Shown here one piece after another: positions 50,102-59,746 of a DNA stretch of 64,000 nucleotides. The number at the start of each line of letters is the position of its first letter. The first letter of the stretch is position 1. This DNA is from Mesorhizobium sp. SARCC-RB16n (GTDB lineage Bacteria; Pseudomonadota; Alphaproteobacteria; Rhizobiales; Rhizobiaceae), in contig NZ_ML703263.1 of the NCBI RefSeq assembly GCF_008520305.1, positions 186,001 through 250,000 on the forward strand. Reading direction: 5' to 3'. Position numbers and translations under genes: made by a program. Below the pieces are notes generated by a model, which was given only the letters and a program-made list of their open reading frames with translations, was not told the origin of the DNA and did not search any database.

Positions 50102-52090
50102 TTAGCTCGCCTGCCCGGCCGTCTTTGGCACCGCGTCGTGCCGCGCGTTCGCCCTTGTCTTCGTCGCGCGGTCGAGATCGGCCAGGATGGTGAGCGAGGC
50201 TGCCTTGTCCTGGCTCTTCATGGATTGCTGCAGCGCTGCAAGTGCTGCCTGGACATCCGACCACTGCGCGACATCGGTGCTGAGGCCAAAAATCTTGGCA
50301 ATGCTGAGCTCGACCAATTCCTCGTCTTCGCCGTGCAGGGTCTCGTGGAGCTTTTCACCCGGCCGGATACCCGTGAAGCGGATTGGAATGTCCGTATAGG
50401 GGCTCTTTCCCGCCATACGGATCATCGTTTCGGCTACTTCGACGATCGGCACGGGCTTGCCCATGTCGAGCATGTAGACGGCGTAGTCCTGGTCGGCCGG
50501 CCGCGACGCGGCATCGGCCGCCGACATGATGACGAGATCGACGGCCTCGGCGACAGTCATGAAATAGCGCGTCATGCGCCGGTCGGTTATGGTGACCGGC
50601 CCACCGGCCTCGATCTGGGCCTGGAATATGGTCGCCACCGAGCCATTGCTGCCGAAGACATTGCCGAAGCGCACAGCGATGAACTTGGTGGCGGAGCGGC
50701 GCCCACCCGGTTCGCCGGCCGGTGTTCCATGCAAGGCGCTGACGATCTGTTCGGCTGCCCGCTTGGTCATGCCGAGCACGGATGTCGGATCGACGGCCTT
50801 GTCGCTCGAGACCATGACGAATTGCGCCACGCCGCATTTGGCGGCGACCTCGGCGCAGACAAGCGTGCCGAAGACGTTGGTCTGGATGGCCGATTCCCAG
50901 TTCTCCTCCAGCAGCGGAACATGCTTCAACGCCGCGGCATGGAAGATGATGTCGGGTTTGAACTCCGTGACGACGCGCGTCATCTGGCGCCTGTCGGCGA
51001 CATCGACGATGCGGACCTTGAGGCGGTCATGGTCCTTGTCGTCGACATACTGGCTCAACTGGAAGATGCCGAATTCGGAATTGTCGGCGACCAGCACGGC
51101 CTCGGCCCCCAGCTCCAGCGACCGCTTGACCAGCGTTCGCCCGATGGAGCCGGCGCCTCCCGTGACCAGTACGCGCTTGCCGCCGACGAAGGCGCCGATG
51201 CGCTCGATGTCGGAAGGCACCGTCGGCCGCCGCAGGATCGTTTCCATCTCGACGGCATCGAGAACGAGCTTTCCCTCCTGGCCCAGTTGCGAAAGCCCCG
51301 AGAACTGCACGACCCCGATGTCGCCGTGACGCGCGATGCGGACCAGCTCGGAATATTCCTCGATCTCATGCTCGGCGCCGCTGCCGAAGATCAGCAGGTC
51401 GAGGCTCTTGCTGCCGGTCGCATAATCCTCCAGGACATCGATCAGCCGCGGCCGGGTCGCTACCACGGGAACCCCGTGAATGCGCGTGCCGAGCGGTGCG
51501 CCGCGCTCGGTCGCCATGATGCCGGCGATGGAATGGTCGGCGGGCTGCGCCGTGCGCGTGAAACGAATGATCAGGTCGGCCTCGCCGAGCCGCCCGACGA
51601 ACAGGGCCTGCTTGGTCCGCGCCGTGTCGGCCTTGCCGTTCAAAATACCCCAGCTCGCGCCGTCACGCAGGAAGCGGTAGAACAGCCGGGGCGCCGAGAT
51701 GATGGTGAAGGAGACGAGCAGGAAGACGATGAACTGGCGCTCGTTGAGGCCCGCGACAGGCTGGAAGGAGCGCAAGACCAGCGAAACGGCGTAGAGCACG
51801 AGTGTCAGGATCGCGCAGCTCTTCAGGATGTTGAAGAAATCGGGCGTCGAGGCAAAGCGCCAGACCGTGGTGTAGAGGCCGCAATATCTGAACAGAAGAT
51901 GGCTGATGAAAACGATGCTTGCCCAGGTGACAAGGCCCTCCGTGGAGAGCGCCCCGAACGAAAGATCCGACCGCGACAGGACAAGGCTGAGCGCGACGGC
52001 GACCAGGACCATGACCACGTCCTGGACCATGATGAAGGCGCGCCGCATCCCGGGCCTGAGTCCGAACACAGCTTCCAGGGAAGTATTCAT
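50102..52090 (-). CDS. Membrane NDP-sugar 4,6-dehydratase (CapD/WbpM family, WreV-like)
   Basis: 662 residues. Four to five transmembrane helices occupy about 1-145, a CoA-binding-like Rossmann domain about 155-290, and the catalytic Rossmann domain begins with VLVTGGAGSIGRTLVKR at about 307-323. The active-site region SSDKAVDPTSVLGMTKR at 428-444 has Met-x-x-Lys in place of Tyr-x-x-x-Lys, as in the large WbpM-type dehydratases. It converts UDP-GlcNAc to the 4-keto-6-deoxy sugar. It is divergent from the ABC exporter genes. Confidence 0.9.
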   Translation of the reverse strand: MNTSLEAVFGLRPGMRRAFIMVQDVVMVLVAVALSLVLSRSDLSFGALSTEGLVTWASIVFISHLLFRYCGLYTTVWRFASTPDFFNILKSCAILTLVLYAVSLVLRSFQPVAGLNERQFIVFLLVSFTIISAPRLFYRFLRDGASWGILNGKADTARTKQALFVGRLGEADLIIRFTRTAQPADHSIAGIMATERGAPLGTRIHGVPVVATRPRLIDVLEDYATGSKSLDLLIFGSGAEHEIEEYSELVRIARHGDIGVVQFSGLSQLGQEGKLVLDAVEMETILRRPTVPSDIERIGAFVGGKRVLVTGGAGSIGRTLVKRSLELGAEAVLVADNSEFGIFQLSQYVDDKDHDRLKVRIVDVADRRQMTRVVTEFKPDIIFHAAALKHVPLLEENWESAIQTNVFGTLVCAEVAAKCGVAQFVMVSSDKAVDPTSVLGMTKRAAEQIVSALHGTPAGEPGGRRSATKFIAVRFGNVFGSNGSVATIFQAQIEAGGPVTITDRRMTRYFMTVAEAVDLVIMSAADAASRPADQDYAVYMLDMGKPVPIVEVAETMIRMAGKSPYTDIPIRFTGIRPGEKLHETLHGEDEELVELSIAKIFGLSTDVAQWSDVQAALAALQQSMKSQDKAASLTILADLDRATKTRANARHDAVPKTAGQAS

Positions 52091-52397
52091 TAGGCAGTAC
52101 TAAACTCCGGGCTGTCGGCGAGACCACCAGCAAAGTGTGAGCACGAGAATCATTCGTGACTGTCACACTTCCAAGTAGCATCTCCGGCCCCCGCCTGCTG
52201 TATCGCATACTGCGGGCTGCGAGGCATAGCCAGATGTTTTTTTGGGGGAGAGCGAGTGGTCAACGGAAAGCACGAAGCCCAGTCGCGCAAAATTGCTGCG
52301 AACCCGGCATTAGACATTGCTTACAGACGACCGCACGTCATCAGCACGTGTCCAGTTTTGCCGCAGTTGACTCTTCTCCAGACCTCATTACGACGCA
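52091..52397. other. 307-base divergent intergenic region
   Basis: Separates the dehydratase (-) from the exporter permease (+). It contains the nested dyad at 52134-52169 and a T-run near 52225. Otherwise no feature seen. Confidence 0.5.
52134..52169. promoter_or_regulatory. Nested inverted repeat between divergent glycan genes
   Basis: Outer arms AGTGTGA (52134-52140) and TCACACT (52163-52169) enclose inner arms CACGA (52142-52146) and TCGTG (52154-52158). All arms are perfect. A two-level dyad of this kind suggests an operator for a dimer or tetramer. Confidence 0.55.
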
Positions 52398-53297
52398 ATG
52401 CGTTGCCATATGCCCATCGAAATGACTATTAGAGGAGGGCTTGGTGGTTCGCTATGGCCAGCGAAGGATAATGCGCCAAAACAACAGATTGCGACACTCC
52501 CAGCTATGATTGCGGCACTAAACGGCGCTTTTGACGACATTTCAAAAGCCATGAAATTACACCGGGTCTGGGTCGCGCTTGCCCATGAGGATATTGGTGA
52601 TCAGCACAGGCGCACGACGCTCGGGCCGCTTTGGCTTCTGGTCAACTACGTTGCCTTTGTGGGAACGTTCGTCTTCGTGTTCCAGCCCGCAGGCAAGGGT
52701 GCGGCTGGTTATGCCGCCTATGTCGCGATCGGCCTTCTGGTGTGGTTCTACCTGATGGAAGTGATGTCCATGAGCGTGGCGCTCTTCCAACGCGAAGAGA
52801 GCTTCATCGAAGGTACGACGCTGCCTTTGTTTGTGTATGTGATGCGATTGGCTTTGCAGTCCATCATCAGGGCGGGCTATGCGATCGTAGGTTGCGTTGT
52901 CATTCTCATATTCAGCGGCTCCCCTGTCGGCATGCCATGGCTGTGGTCACTGGCAGGATTATTCCTGATCTTGTTCGCCACTCCCCCTCTCATCACTGTC
53001 TTCGCGTTTCTTGGAGCCTTCTTCCCTGACAGCCAGTTCATCGTTGGCAACCTGCTACGCGTCGGCATGTTCTTCACGCCCGTCTTTTGGATGAACAAGG
53101 GCCAAGACCCTGTCCAGAAATATGCCTACGAATGGAACCCCTTCACTTACTTCCTGGAAATTGTCCGTCTGCCGATCACAAACGGAGAATTTCCAGCCCA
53201 TGCTTTCACTGTAACCATCATGGCATCCTTGGTTACCTGGGCGATAGCATTGCTGCTGCTCGGCCGATATCGCAAACAAGTCGTCTTCCTGATCTGA
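52398..53297 (+). CDS. Polysaccharide ABC-2 exporter permease (Wzm type)
   Basis: 299 residues. The N-terminal amphipathic region carries the start of the ABC-2 family (LHRVWVALAHEDIGDQHRRTTLGPLWLLVN), followed by six transmembrane helices and the conserved end FTYFLEIVRLPI. It transports an undecaprenyl-linked glycan across the inner membrane. The start codon is uncertain: ATG 52398, 52413 or 52425 are all in frame and no ribosome site is decisive. The ATPase follows 8 bases after the stop. Confidence 0.88.
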   Translation: MRCHMPIEMTIRGGLGGSLWPAKDNAPKQQIATLPAMIAALNGAFDDISKAMKLHRVWVALAHEDIGDQHRRTTLGPLWLLVNYVAFVGTFVFVFQPAGKGAAGYAAYVAIGLLVWFYLMEVMSMSVALFQREESFIEGTTLPLFVYVMRLALQSIIRAGYAIVGCVVILIFSGSPVGMPWLWSLAGLFLILFATPPLITVFAFLGAFFPDSQFIVGNLLRVGMFFTPVFWMNKGQDPVQKYAYEWNPFTYFLEIVRLPITNGEFPAHAFTVTIMASLVTWAIALLLLGRYRKQVVFLI

Positions 53298-53305
53298 GTT
53301 TTTCC

Positions 53306-54046
53306 ATGGTTTCTATCAAGCTGGACAATGTCAGCCTTGTTTACAAGCTGCACGACAAGCTGACCCTGTCCGCGCCGGACCGGCGCGTGGGTGGGCCTGG
53401 CGGTAGAATCGAGGGCTCGGGCAGAAAACAGTTCGTGCAGGCGCTCGATGGTGTCAGCTTCGAACTCAGGGCGGGCGACCGGTTAGGCCTTGTCGGCCCG
53501 AACGGAGCGGGCAAAACCACGCTTCTCAAGGTGCTCTATGGAATCTACGAACCCTCTGGGGGAAGCGTAGCGATCGAAGGCAAGGTCGATGCTCTCTTCA
53601 ACATCAACATAGGCTTTCGACGGGAGGCTACCGGGCGCCGGAATATCGTGCTGCGCGGGTTGATCAGCGGATGGACGGAAACCGAGATCGAAGAGAAGAT
53701 GGAAGACATTATCGCCTTCAGTGAGCTCGGAGATTTCATCGACCTGCCGTTCAAGGCCTACAGCCAGGGTATGGCCGCAAGACTGGCCTTTTCGGCGGCG
53801 ACCGCGCTTGATCCCGAGATTCTCTTGATGGATGAGTGGATCGGCGCCGGCGACGCCTCTTTCCAGGAGAAGGCCAAAAGGCGCATGGACGAACTGGCGG
53901 AAAAGGCCGGCATCATCGTATTGGCCAGCCACAGCGAGGCACTCATACAAAGTGTGTGTACGAAGAAACTGACGCTCAAGAGCGGTCGGATAGAATCGCT
54001 GACGACGGAGCCGGTCAAGCGTGCCGGAAAGGTAGCTAAGCTTTAG
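53306..54046 (+). CDS. Polysaccharide ABC exporter ATPase (Wzt type)
   Basis: 246 residues. Walker A GPNGAGKTTLLKVLYGIY; the Wzt/TagH-style sequence GFRREATGRRNIVLRGLISG; signature YSQGMAARLAFSAATALDPEILLMDEWIGAGD. A family insertion of about 25 residues (SAPDRRVGGPGGRIEGSGRK) precedes the Walker region. It lacks the C-terminal carbohydrate-binding domain of the longer Wzt proteins, so chain-terminus recognition must lie elsewhere. ATG 53306 is used; the frame is open further but overlaps the permease gene. Confidence 0.9.
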   Translation: MVSIKLDNVSLVYKLHDKLTLSAPDRRVGGPGGRIEGSGRKQFVQALDGVSFELRAGDRLGLVGPNGAGKTTLLKVLYGIYEPSGGSVAIEGKVDALFNINIGFRREATGRRNIVLRGLISGWTETEIEEKMEDIIAFSELGDFIDLPFKAYSQGMAARLAFSAATALDPEILLMDEWIGAGDASFQEKAKRRMDELAEKAGIIVLASHSEALIQSVCTKKLTLKSGRIESLTTEPVKRAGKVAKL

Positions 54047-54276
54047 ATTTCCCAGTATCTTCCGGAAAATGACGCGGCAAAAACGATCTTATTGACGCGC
54101 GCCATTCCGCCTTGGCCGATGCACAGAATCCTTTACAAGATTTTCGCGTTCCGGGGCGGATGAGAAGATATTCGGCTAGCATAGGCAGTCTAAAGAACAT
54201 ATCGAATGGACGATGCGCCGGGTGCCGTTTGGGGAAGGCATTGTTGGAGCAGCGTTCGATGATGCGGAGATAGTTC

Positions 54277-57200
54277 ATGGTCCCCTTGGCCCCACCGAAG
54301 CGTGTTTGCATCCTCGTTTTGGGCATGCACCGCTCTGGGACGAGTGCAATCACGCGCGTATTGAGTCTTTTGGGAGCCGCCCTACCTCACCACCTGATCA
54401 ACGCTACGCCGACTAATGAGGCGGGTCACTGGGAGCCTGCGCGGCTGGTGCAGATCAATGACAGCATGCTGACGGAGTTCTCGAGTCGTTGGGATGATTG
54501 GCGCGCCCTCGACCCTGCAACTCTAGACGCAGCGAAGCTCGAGCATTACAAAAGCGCTATCAAAGAAGCGATTGCAGCCGAGTTCGGAGATGCGTCGCTA
54601 TTCGTGATCAAGGATCCGCGAATCTGCCGATTCGCACCATTTTATGAATCGATCCTGGCCGAGATGGGTGTGGCCACCCGATTTGTGCTCATTCATCGTA
54701 ATCCCCTCTCGGTGCTGGCATCTCTCGATCGCCGCGATCAGATCTGCGCGAATTATGGGGCGCTGGTTTGGCTGCGGCACGTATTGGACGCCGAAACTTC
54801 GACGCGCAGCAAGGACCGGGTGTTGGTCAGCTACGAGCAACTGATGGATGACTGGTCGTCGGTGGTAAACGAGATCGCGACCGCACTCGGCATCAACTGG
54901 CCCGTTGGCGATCACGCCTCAGAATTGATCGATCAGCACTTGCGCCGGAGTCTTCAGCATCACGCCGCTTTGCCCGCAGATTTCATCCCCAAGTCGCTTG
55001 TCGGCGGTGCGGTCAGGGAGACCTATCAGTCGCTCCTTGCTCTCCCCCATCCAGAGTCGGTCGAGTCGGCGCTTGTAGTGCTTGATCGCGCCAAAGCGGC
55101 ACTGGATGCTGGCGCACCTGTGTTCGCCGATGCACTTTTCGAGGAGATGGCAGTACGCCAGCAGCGCGAGACGCTCAACCGCGAGCATTTGGAGCGGCTT
55201 GCGGCAAAACGCCAAGACGAGATGGAAGCGTTGGCCAGAAAAATCGAGGGTAACGACGCCCGTATTGCTTCGCTCGAGGAATTGTGCCGCCAATCGGACC
55301 TGAACCGGGCCGCCGTAATGGCAACACGTGAAGCTGGACTTTTGAGGGAACTTCAAGAACTCAGAGGCACGGTGACCGAACTTGAAACCCGAATCAACCA
55401 GGAGCGCGAATTTCTCCAGCGGCTAACAGCTGACAACGACAAGGTGAACGCGCAGATCACGAGGGAGAACGTCGAGCTTCAAGATCAGGTCAGGGCGTTA
55501 TCGCAGGCACGTGATATAGCCCGCTTCGAAGAGCAACAGGTACGTGACATCCTCCAAGCTATTTACGTTAGCACATCATGGCGCATGACCCGTCCAATAC
55601 GCGCGCTTAAGAAGAAAACCGCTGAGTTCCGCTCAGTGGCAACCGGCGCGCTTCATCTCATCCGAGAAAGACGATTGACTCCCGCGACTATCGCGAGGGG
55701 CGTCAGGCGACTGCCGAGGTTGATCAGCGAAGGTAAGCTCTCCAACCCGACCAGCTTCTCCGAACTGACCGAGACGCTCGAGGCCCAGTCTGTTTCCCGT
55801 ATCCAGAGTGCGTTCGACCGGGAATTCTACCTTCGAAACAACCCCGACATTGCAGCGTCAGGCGTAGATGCGCTCTCGCATTTTCTTGCCCATGGTTGGA
55901 AAGAGCACCGCGATCCTTCAGCCGACTTCTCAGTCTCATATTACCTTCAACGCTATCCCGATATAGCGCGGGCAGGGATCAATCCGTTCATCCATTACGT
56001 CTTGCATGGCCAAGCGGAAAAGCGGACGGCTCTGTCCTACAAACGGCGCTTGGGGCGAAGCGGAATTCGACCTAAGGTCACAGCCATAATTCCCAACTAC
56101 AACCATGCTCGTTTTCTTGAGCAGCGGTTGGAATCGATACTCTCACAGACTTACGAAAACATAGACATCTTCATTCTCGACGACTGTTCACAGGACAAAA
56201 GTCGCGAAATCATCCAGCGATACTGCGACCTCTACCCCGGTCGCGTGCGATCGCTTTTCAATGTGCAGAATTCTGGCAACGTCTTTCGCCAATGGCGCAA
56301 GGGCATCGAACAAAGCGAAGGCGACATCATTTGGATCTGCGAAAGCGATGACTTCTGTGAACCCGACTTTGTCGAGCGTTTGATTCCACATCTTCGTGAT
56401 CGCAGCGTTAACTTGGCCTTCGGTCGCATTCAGTTCTGCGATCAAAACGGAAGGCCGCGGGCCGGCCTTGATCAGTACCGCGAGGGTGCCGAGGCTGGCA
56501 TCTGGAATGAGTCGATGGTCCGGCCGGCATCCGAGTGGTTTACCCACGGGTTCGGCGTCAATAATTTGATAGCCAATGTTGGCGGATGCCTCTGGCGTCG
56601 TCAGATCTTGCCGGCCGCAGTCTGGGCGGAAGCAGAGTCATTCTCGGTGCTCGGCGACTGGTTTCTGTACTGTCATTTGGCCGGCGGTGGGAACGTCGCC
56701 TATGAACCTAACTCAGTAGCGTATTTTCGACAGCACGGGCGGAACACCTCGGTCAGTGCATTTAAGAGCGCACACTACTATACAGAGCATCATCGACTGA
56801 TGCTGCTACTCCGCAAGACATGGGATGTGCCCGACGAGACCGTCGAGCGCTTCGTGTCAAAGGTGGAGTTTCAATACAAGCACTTCGAACTTGAGCAAAA
56901 GCTCGGCCCATTGAGCTTGCATGTCGACAGGCACGCGCTCCTGAAGGTCAAGCGCCAGCGCCCACACATCATGTTGGCATTTCTAGGCTTTCATACCGGT
57001 GGCGGGGAGCTATTCCCAATCAATCTCGCGAATGAATTGCACGCCCAAGGCCATCTTGTTTCCATGCTCGCGCTGGACATGAGCAACATCAATCAGCACA
57101 TGATGGAGTCACTCAATCCCGCCATCGCAGTTTATGATGCGGATCAGGTAGTGGAGGCCGGTGCAGATCGCTTCGTGGCAGAGGCAGGAGTTTCGCTGAT

Positions 57201-58116
57201 CCACTCACATATGGCGCTTCTCGAAATATTCTTCTTTGAGCATATGAAATTTACGGCCAGCATTCCTTACGTCGTGAGCCTGCATGGATCATATGAGAGC
57301 GCGGATCTGAGCGTCGACTTTCTGAAACGCTTCGCCAAGGACGTGACGCATTGGGTGTACACGGCGGATCGTAACCTGGAGCCCTTCAGAGCGGTGTCCA
57401 TTCCTGAAACCAAGCTGACTAAACTTGGCAACGGCATGCCTCGTGACGACATGCCTTTTCCGCAGACTCGCAGGGAAATGGGGATAGCCGACGATGCCGT
57501 CGTATTTACCCTCGTAGCGAGGGGAATACTGCGTAAAGGCTGGAGGGCGTCGATTTCTGCTTTCATCAAACTTCGGGACCGTCATCCCGAGCGGCAGCTA
57601 CACCTGCTACTGTGCGGCGATGGCGAGCAAGCCGCCAATCACCAACGCACCTACGGCTCCGAACCAGGTATCACCTTTCTCGGCTACCAGTCGAGAATTC
57701 CTGGACTTTATCGGATCAGTGATGTGGCTCTCGTCCCAAGCCGCTTCGGAGGCGAGTCGTTCCCTCTGTGCATAATCCAGGCCATGCAGACCGGCACTCC
57801 GGTCATATCCACGCGGGTGGGAGAGATAGAACACATGGTGGCTCCTCATGGACATCCTCCATGCGGCCTCATCATAGATCCAGTGCGCGATACCGACCAT
57901 TTCATCCAATTGTTGGAAACAGCGATGGAAGACATGATGTCGGATACCTTGCGCCAGAAGTACGCAAAAAGCGCAAAAAAACTTGGCGAACGCTATAGCA
58001 TATCAAGCGTCGCTGAGGATTACATGCGCATCTACAACGACTCTATACGCTCACTGGATCTCAACTCTAACGAAGCTGAAGACGGTCTCCAATCCGAGCG
58101 GACAGCGTATCGATAG
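54277..58116 (+). CDS. Multi-domain glycan enzyme: sulfotransferase-like, coiled coil, GT2 and GT4
   Basis: 1279 residues, cytoplasmic. About 1-230: PAPS-dependent sulfotransferase fold with the 5'-phosphosulfate loop GMHRSGTSAITRVL (16-29) and RFVLIHRNPLSVLASL (135-150). About 290-425: coiled coil. Linker STSWRMTRPIR at 432-442. About 511-583: two copies of an FYLRNNPDIA / YYLQRYPDIA repeat each ending in an H-F/Y-x2-HG motif. About 600-830: GT2 (TAIIPNYNHARFLEQRLESI; DDCS; ESDDF at 689-693). About 895-1250: GT4 with GGGELFPINLA and, at 1160-1168, E-x7-Q instead of the usual E-x7-E. Lower GC than flanks. It probably extends and caps a surface glycan; sulfonation is inferred. Confidence 0.82.
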   Translation: MVPLAPPKRVCILVLGMHRSGTSAITRVLSLLGAALPHHLINATPTNEAGHWEPARLVQINDSMLTEFSSRWDDWRALDPATLDAAKLEHYKSAIKEAIAAEFGDASLFVIKDPRICRFAPFYESILAEMGVATRFVLIHRNPLSVLASLDRRDQICANYGALVWLRHVLDAETSTRSKDRVLVSYEQLMDDWSSVVNEIATALGINWPVGDHASELIDQHLRRSLQHHAALPADFIPKSLVGGAVRETYQSLLALPHPESVESALVVLDRAKAALDAGAPVFADALFEEMAVRQQRETLNREHLERLAAKRQDEMEALARKIEGNDARIASLEELCRQSDLNRAAVMATREAGLLRELQELRGTVTELETRINQEREFLQRLTADNDKVNAQITRENVELQDQVRALSQARDIARFEEQQVRDILQAIYVSTSWRMTRPIRALKKKTAEFRSVATGALHLIRERRLTPATIARGVRRLPRLISEGKLSNPTSFSELTETLEAQSVSRIQSAFDREFYLRNNPDIAASGVDALSHFLAHGWKEHRDPSADFSVSYYLQRYPDIARAGINPFIHYVLHGQAEKRTALSYKRRLGRSGIRPKVTAIIPNYNHARFLEQRLESILSQTYENIDIFILDDCSQDKSREIIQRYCDLYPGRVRSLFNVQNSGNVFRQWRKGIEQSEGDIIWICESDDFCEPDFVERLIPHLRDRSVNLAFGRIQFCDQNGRPRAGLDQYREGAEAGIWNESMVRPASEWFTHGFGVNNLIANVGGCLWRRQILPAAVWAEAESFSVLGDWFLYCHLAGGGNVAYEPNSVAYFRQHGRNTSVSAFKSAHYYTEHHRLMLLLRKTWDVPDETVERFVSKVEFQYKHFELEQKLGPLSLHVDRHALLKVKRQRPHIMLAFLGFHTGGGELFPINLANELHAQGHLVSMLALDMSNINQHMMESLNPAIAVYDADQVVEAGADRFVAEAGVSLIHSHMALLEIFFFEHMKFTASIPYVVSLHGSYESADLSVDFLKRFAKDVTHWVYTADRNLEPFRAVSIPETKLTKLGNGMPRDDMPFPQTRREMGIADDAVVFTLVARGILRKGWRASISAFIKLRDRHPERQLHLLLCGDGEQAANHQRTYGSEPGITFLGYQSRIPGLYRISDVALVPSRFGGESFPLCIIQAMQTGTPVISTRVGEIEHMVAPHGHPPCGLIIDPVRDTDHFIQLLETAMEDMMSDTLRQKYAKSAKKLGERYSISSVAEDYMRIYNDSIRSLDLNSNEAEDGLQSERTAYR

Positions 58117-58186
58117 TATTTGATCCAGAGAACCTGCGGGACGAAACATAGCCGAGCTAAACTAGACTGTTAGACAGCCGCGTCCA

Positions 58187-59746
58187 TCATTCTTTCAACC
58201 TGACTAGTGCAGCACCTCGATATAAGGTGATGAAGTCGATTGTTGGGAAGAGCGACCGCTGGAAAGCGTCTGGCTCTTCGGCCAAATTCAAAACTCGTTG
58301 CCCAACAACGAGCCGGGCAAGCCTTTGAAGGTAGGCCGCCGCGGACTCCGTTGCCCCTCCATGGTAATTGGGAACGTATTTGCCATAACTCGTGTCTAAG
58401 TCCTCGATTATGTAAAAGCCGCCGGGCGTGACGCTGCCGATTAGCTTCTGAAACGTCAATATCTGGTGGGTCCAGACGTGGGAACCGTCATCGACAATGA
58501 CATCGAACGGCCCTTTGGCTCCGAGCAAATCGAGATCCTGAACCTTTGACTGATCGAGAATTTCAATTTGTATCCTGTCTTGCTCATGTGCTTTGGCGCG
58601 AGGGTCAATATCGACACCGACGATCTTGCCATTGCGAAAGTAGTCCTTCCATGTCCGCACAGAGCCGCCGTTAAGGACGCCGATTTCGAGCAGCTTGATC
58701 GGCTTATCACGCATCGGGCCGAGGAACCGGTCATAGAAATTGAGGAAATTGTTTTGGTTTGAACCCTTGTCGGTGCCGTAGCGATTGCCAATCGTATCGA
58801 GCGTTTCGTGCATAAATTGGCTCCTCCTGAAACTATCGAGATACTCCTCTATCCGAAGATCCGACGGATCGAAAGGCCTCCAATTCCGGTCATCGTTGAA
58901 ATTATCAAGATCGAGAAAGGTGGCAAGAGACATCCCATTAGTAAATTCTGATATACGAGCGTTAGCGTCGATATGGATATTGTTGAAATGACTACGATAC
59001 TCTGGCGATCGGAAGAACCGCGCCCTGTCATAGTTCGGGAATGGCACATCGCGAAAGCGGGTAAGCAAGTGTTGTTTATCTTCGACACCATCCGTGACTG
59101 ATAACATATAGGTTTCTGGCCTGGACAGGCTGTCATTGATGCGCTCGGCCGGTTTCGACATCTCATTCCAGAGCATCGGAAAACCGATAGCGACGCAAAA
59201 GTCCTGACCGAGAGATCCATCTGACCAAAGTTTCGAGTTGTACGGACGCACCTTTACGCGTTCGGCACCGAGGGCGTTCACGAAGGGCCTCAGTATTTCA
59301 TAGAACTCCAGCTGGTATTGAGCGGCTTCAATGGGGCCAACGAGGTAATCCTTGACGCTCTCGGCATATACACTTTCGAGGAGGTGATCGAAACGTCGCA
59401 AATAAAACAGTGCCGTCACCTCGTCGGCCATCGCCCACAAGCCATCAAAGAACGACGGCGCGCTTATCCGCGATAATTCCTCTCCAGAGATCAGTAGCGT
59501 CTCGCAATTGGAATCCAGAGTGAAGACCCGACCGAAGTTCGCCTCAAACGATTTGGTGGCGTCATAGTCGACTGCGACGATGCTGTGCTGGGGGCCGAAC
59601 ATCCGATCCTCGGGATCGCGGTAATCCGGATAGTGGATCGAATGAGCCGTCAGAACATCTCGATTAGAAGCGAGGGTGGCTTGAAGATAAGAGCTTCCGG
59701 TCTTGTGAATTCCACAATGCAGGATGATTGTCTTGTAGCGCGGCAT
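58187..59746 (-). CDS. Sulfotransferase-like/SAM methyltransferase fusion
   Basis: 519 residues. The N-terminal part (about 1-310) is a P-loop sulfotransferase-like domain with HCGIHKTGSSYLQATL at 10-25 and FYLRRFDHLLESVYAESVKDY at 114-134. The C-terminal part (about 315-519) is a class I methyltransferase: LEIGVLNGGSVRTWKDYF at 353-370, VDIDP at 378-382, and DVIVDDGSH at 415-423, resembling MycE-type sugar O-methyltransferases. The two activities in one chain suggest sulfonation and methylation of the same glycan, which is inference. Transcribed opposite to the 1279-residue gene. Confidence 0.82.
   Translation of the reverse strand: MPRYKTIILHCGIHKTGSSYLQATLASNRDVLTAHSIHYPDYRDPEDRMFGPQHSIVAVDYDATKSFEANFGRVFTLDSNCETLLISGEELSRISAPSFFDGLWAMADEVTALFYLRRFDHLLESVYAESVKDYLVGPIEAAQYQLEFYEILRPFVNALGAERVKVRPYNSKLWSDGSLGQDFCVAIGFPMLWNEMSKPAERINDSLSRPETYMLSVTDGVEDKQHLLTRFRDVPFPNYDRARFFRSPEYRSHFNNIHIDANARISEFTNGMSLATFLDLDNFNDDRNWRPFDPSDLRIEEYLDSFRRSQFMHETLDTIGNRYGTDKGSNQNNFLNFYDRFLGPMRDKPIKLLEIGVLNGGSVRTWKDYFRNGKIVGVDIDPRAKAHEQDRIQIEILDQSKVQDLDLLGAKGPFDVIVDDGSHVWTHQILTFQKLIGSVTPGGFYIIEDLDTSYGKYVPNYHGGATESAAAYLQRLARLVVGQRVLNLAEEPDAFQRSLFPTIDFITLYRGAALVRLKE

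Noticed and set aside
50036-52093. 685-codon plus-strand open frame opposite the 4,6-dehydratase
   Set aside because: Antisense shadow caused by GC-rich codons; the minus-strand gene has full domain motifs.
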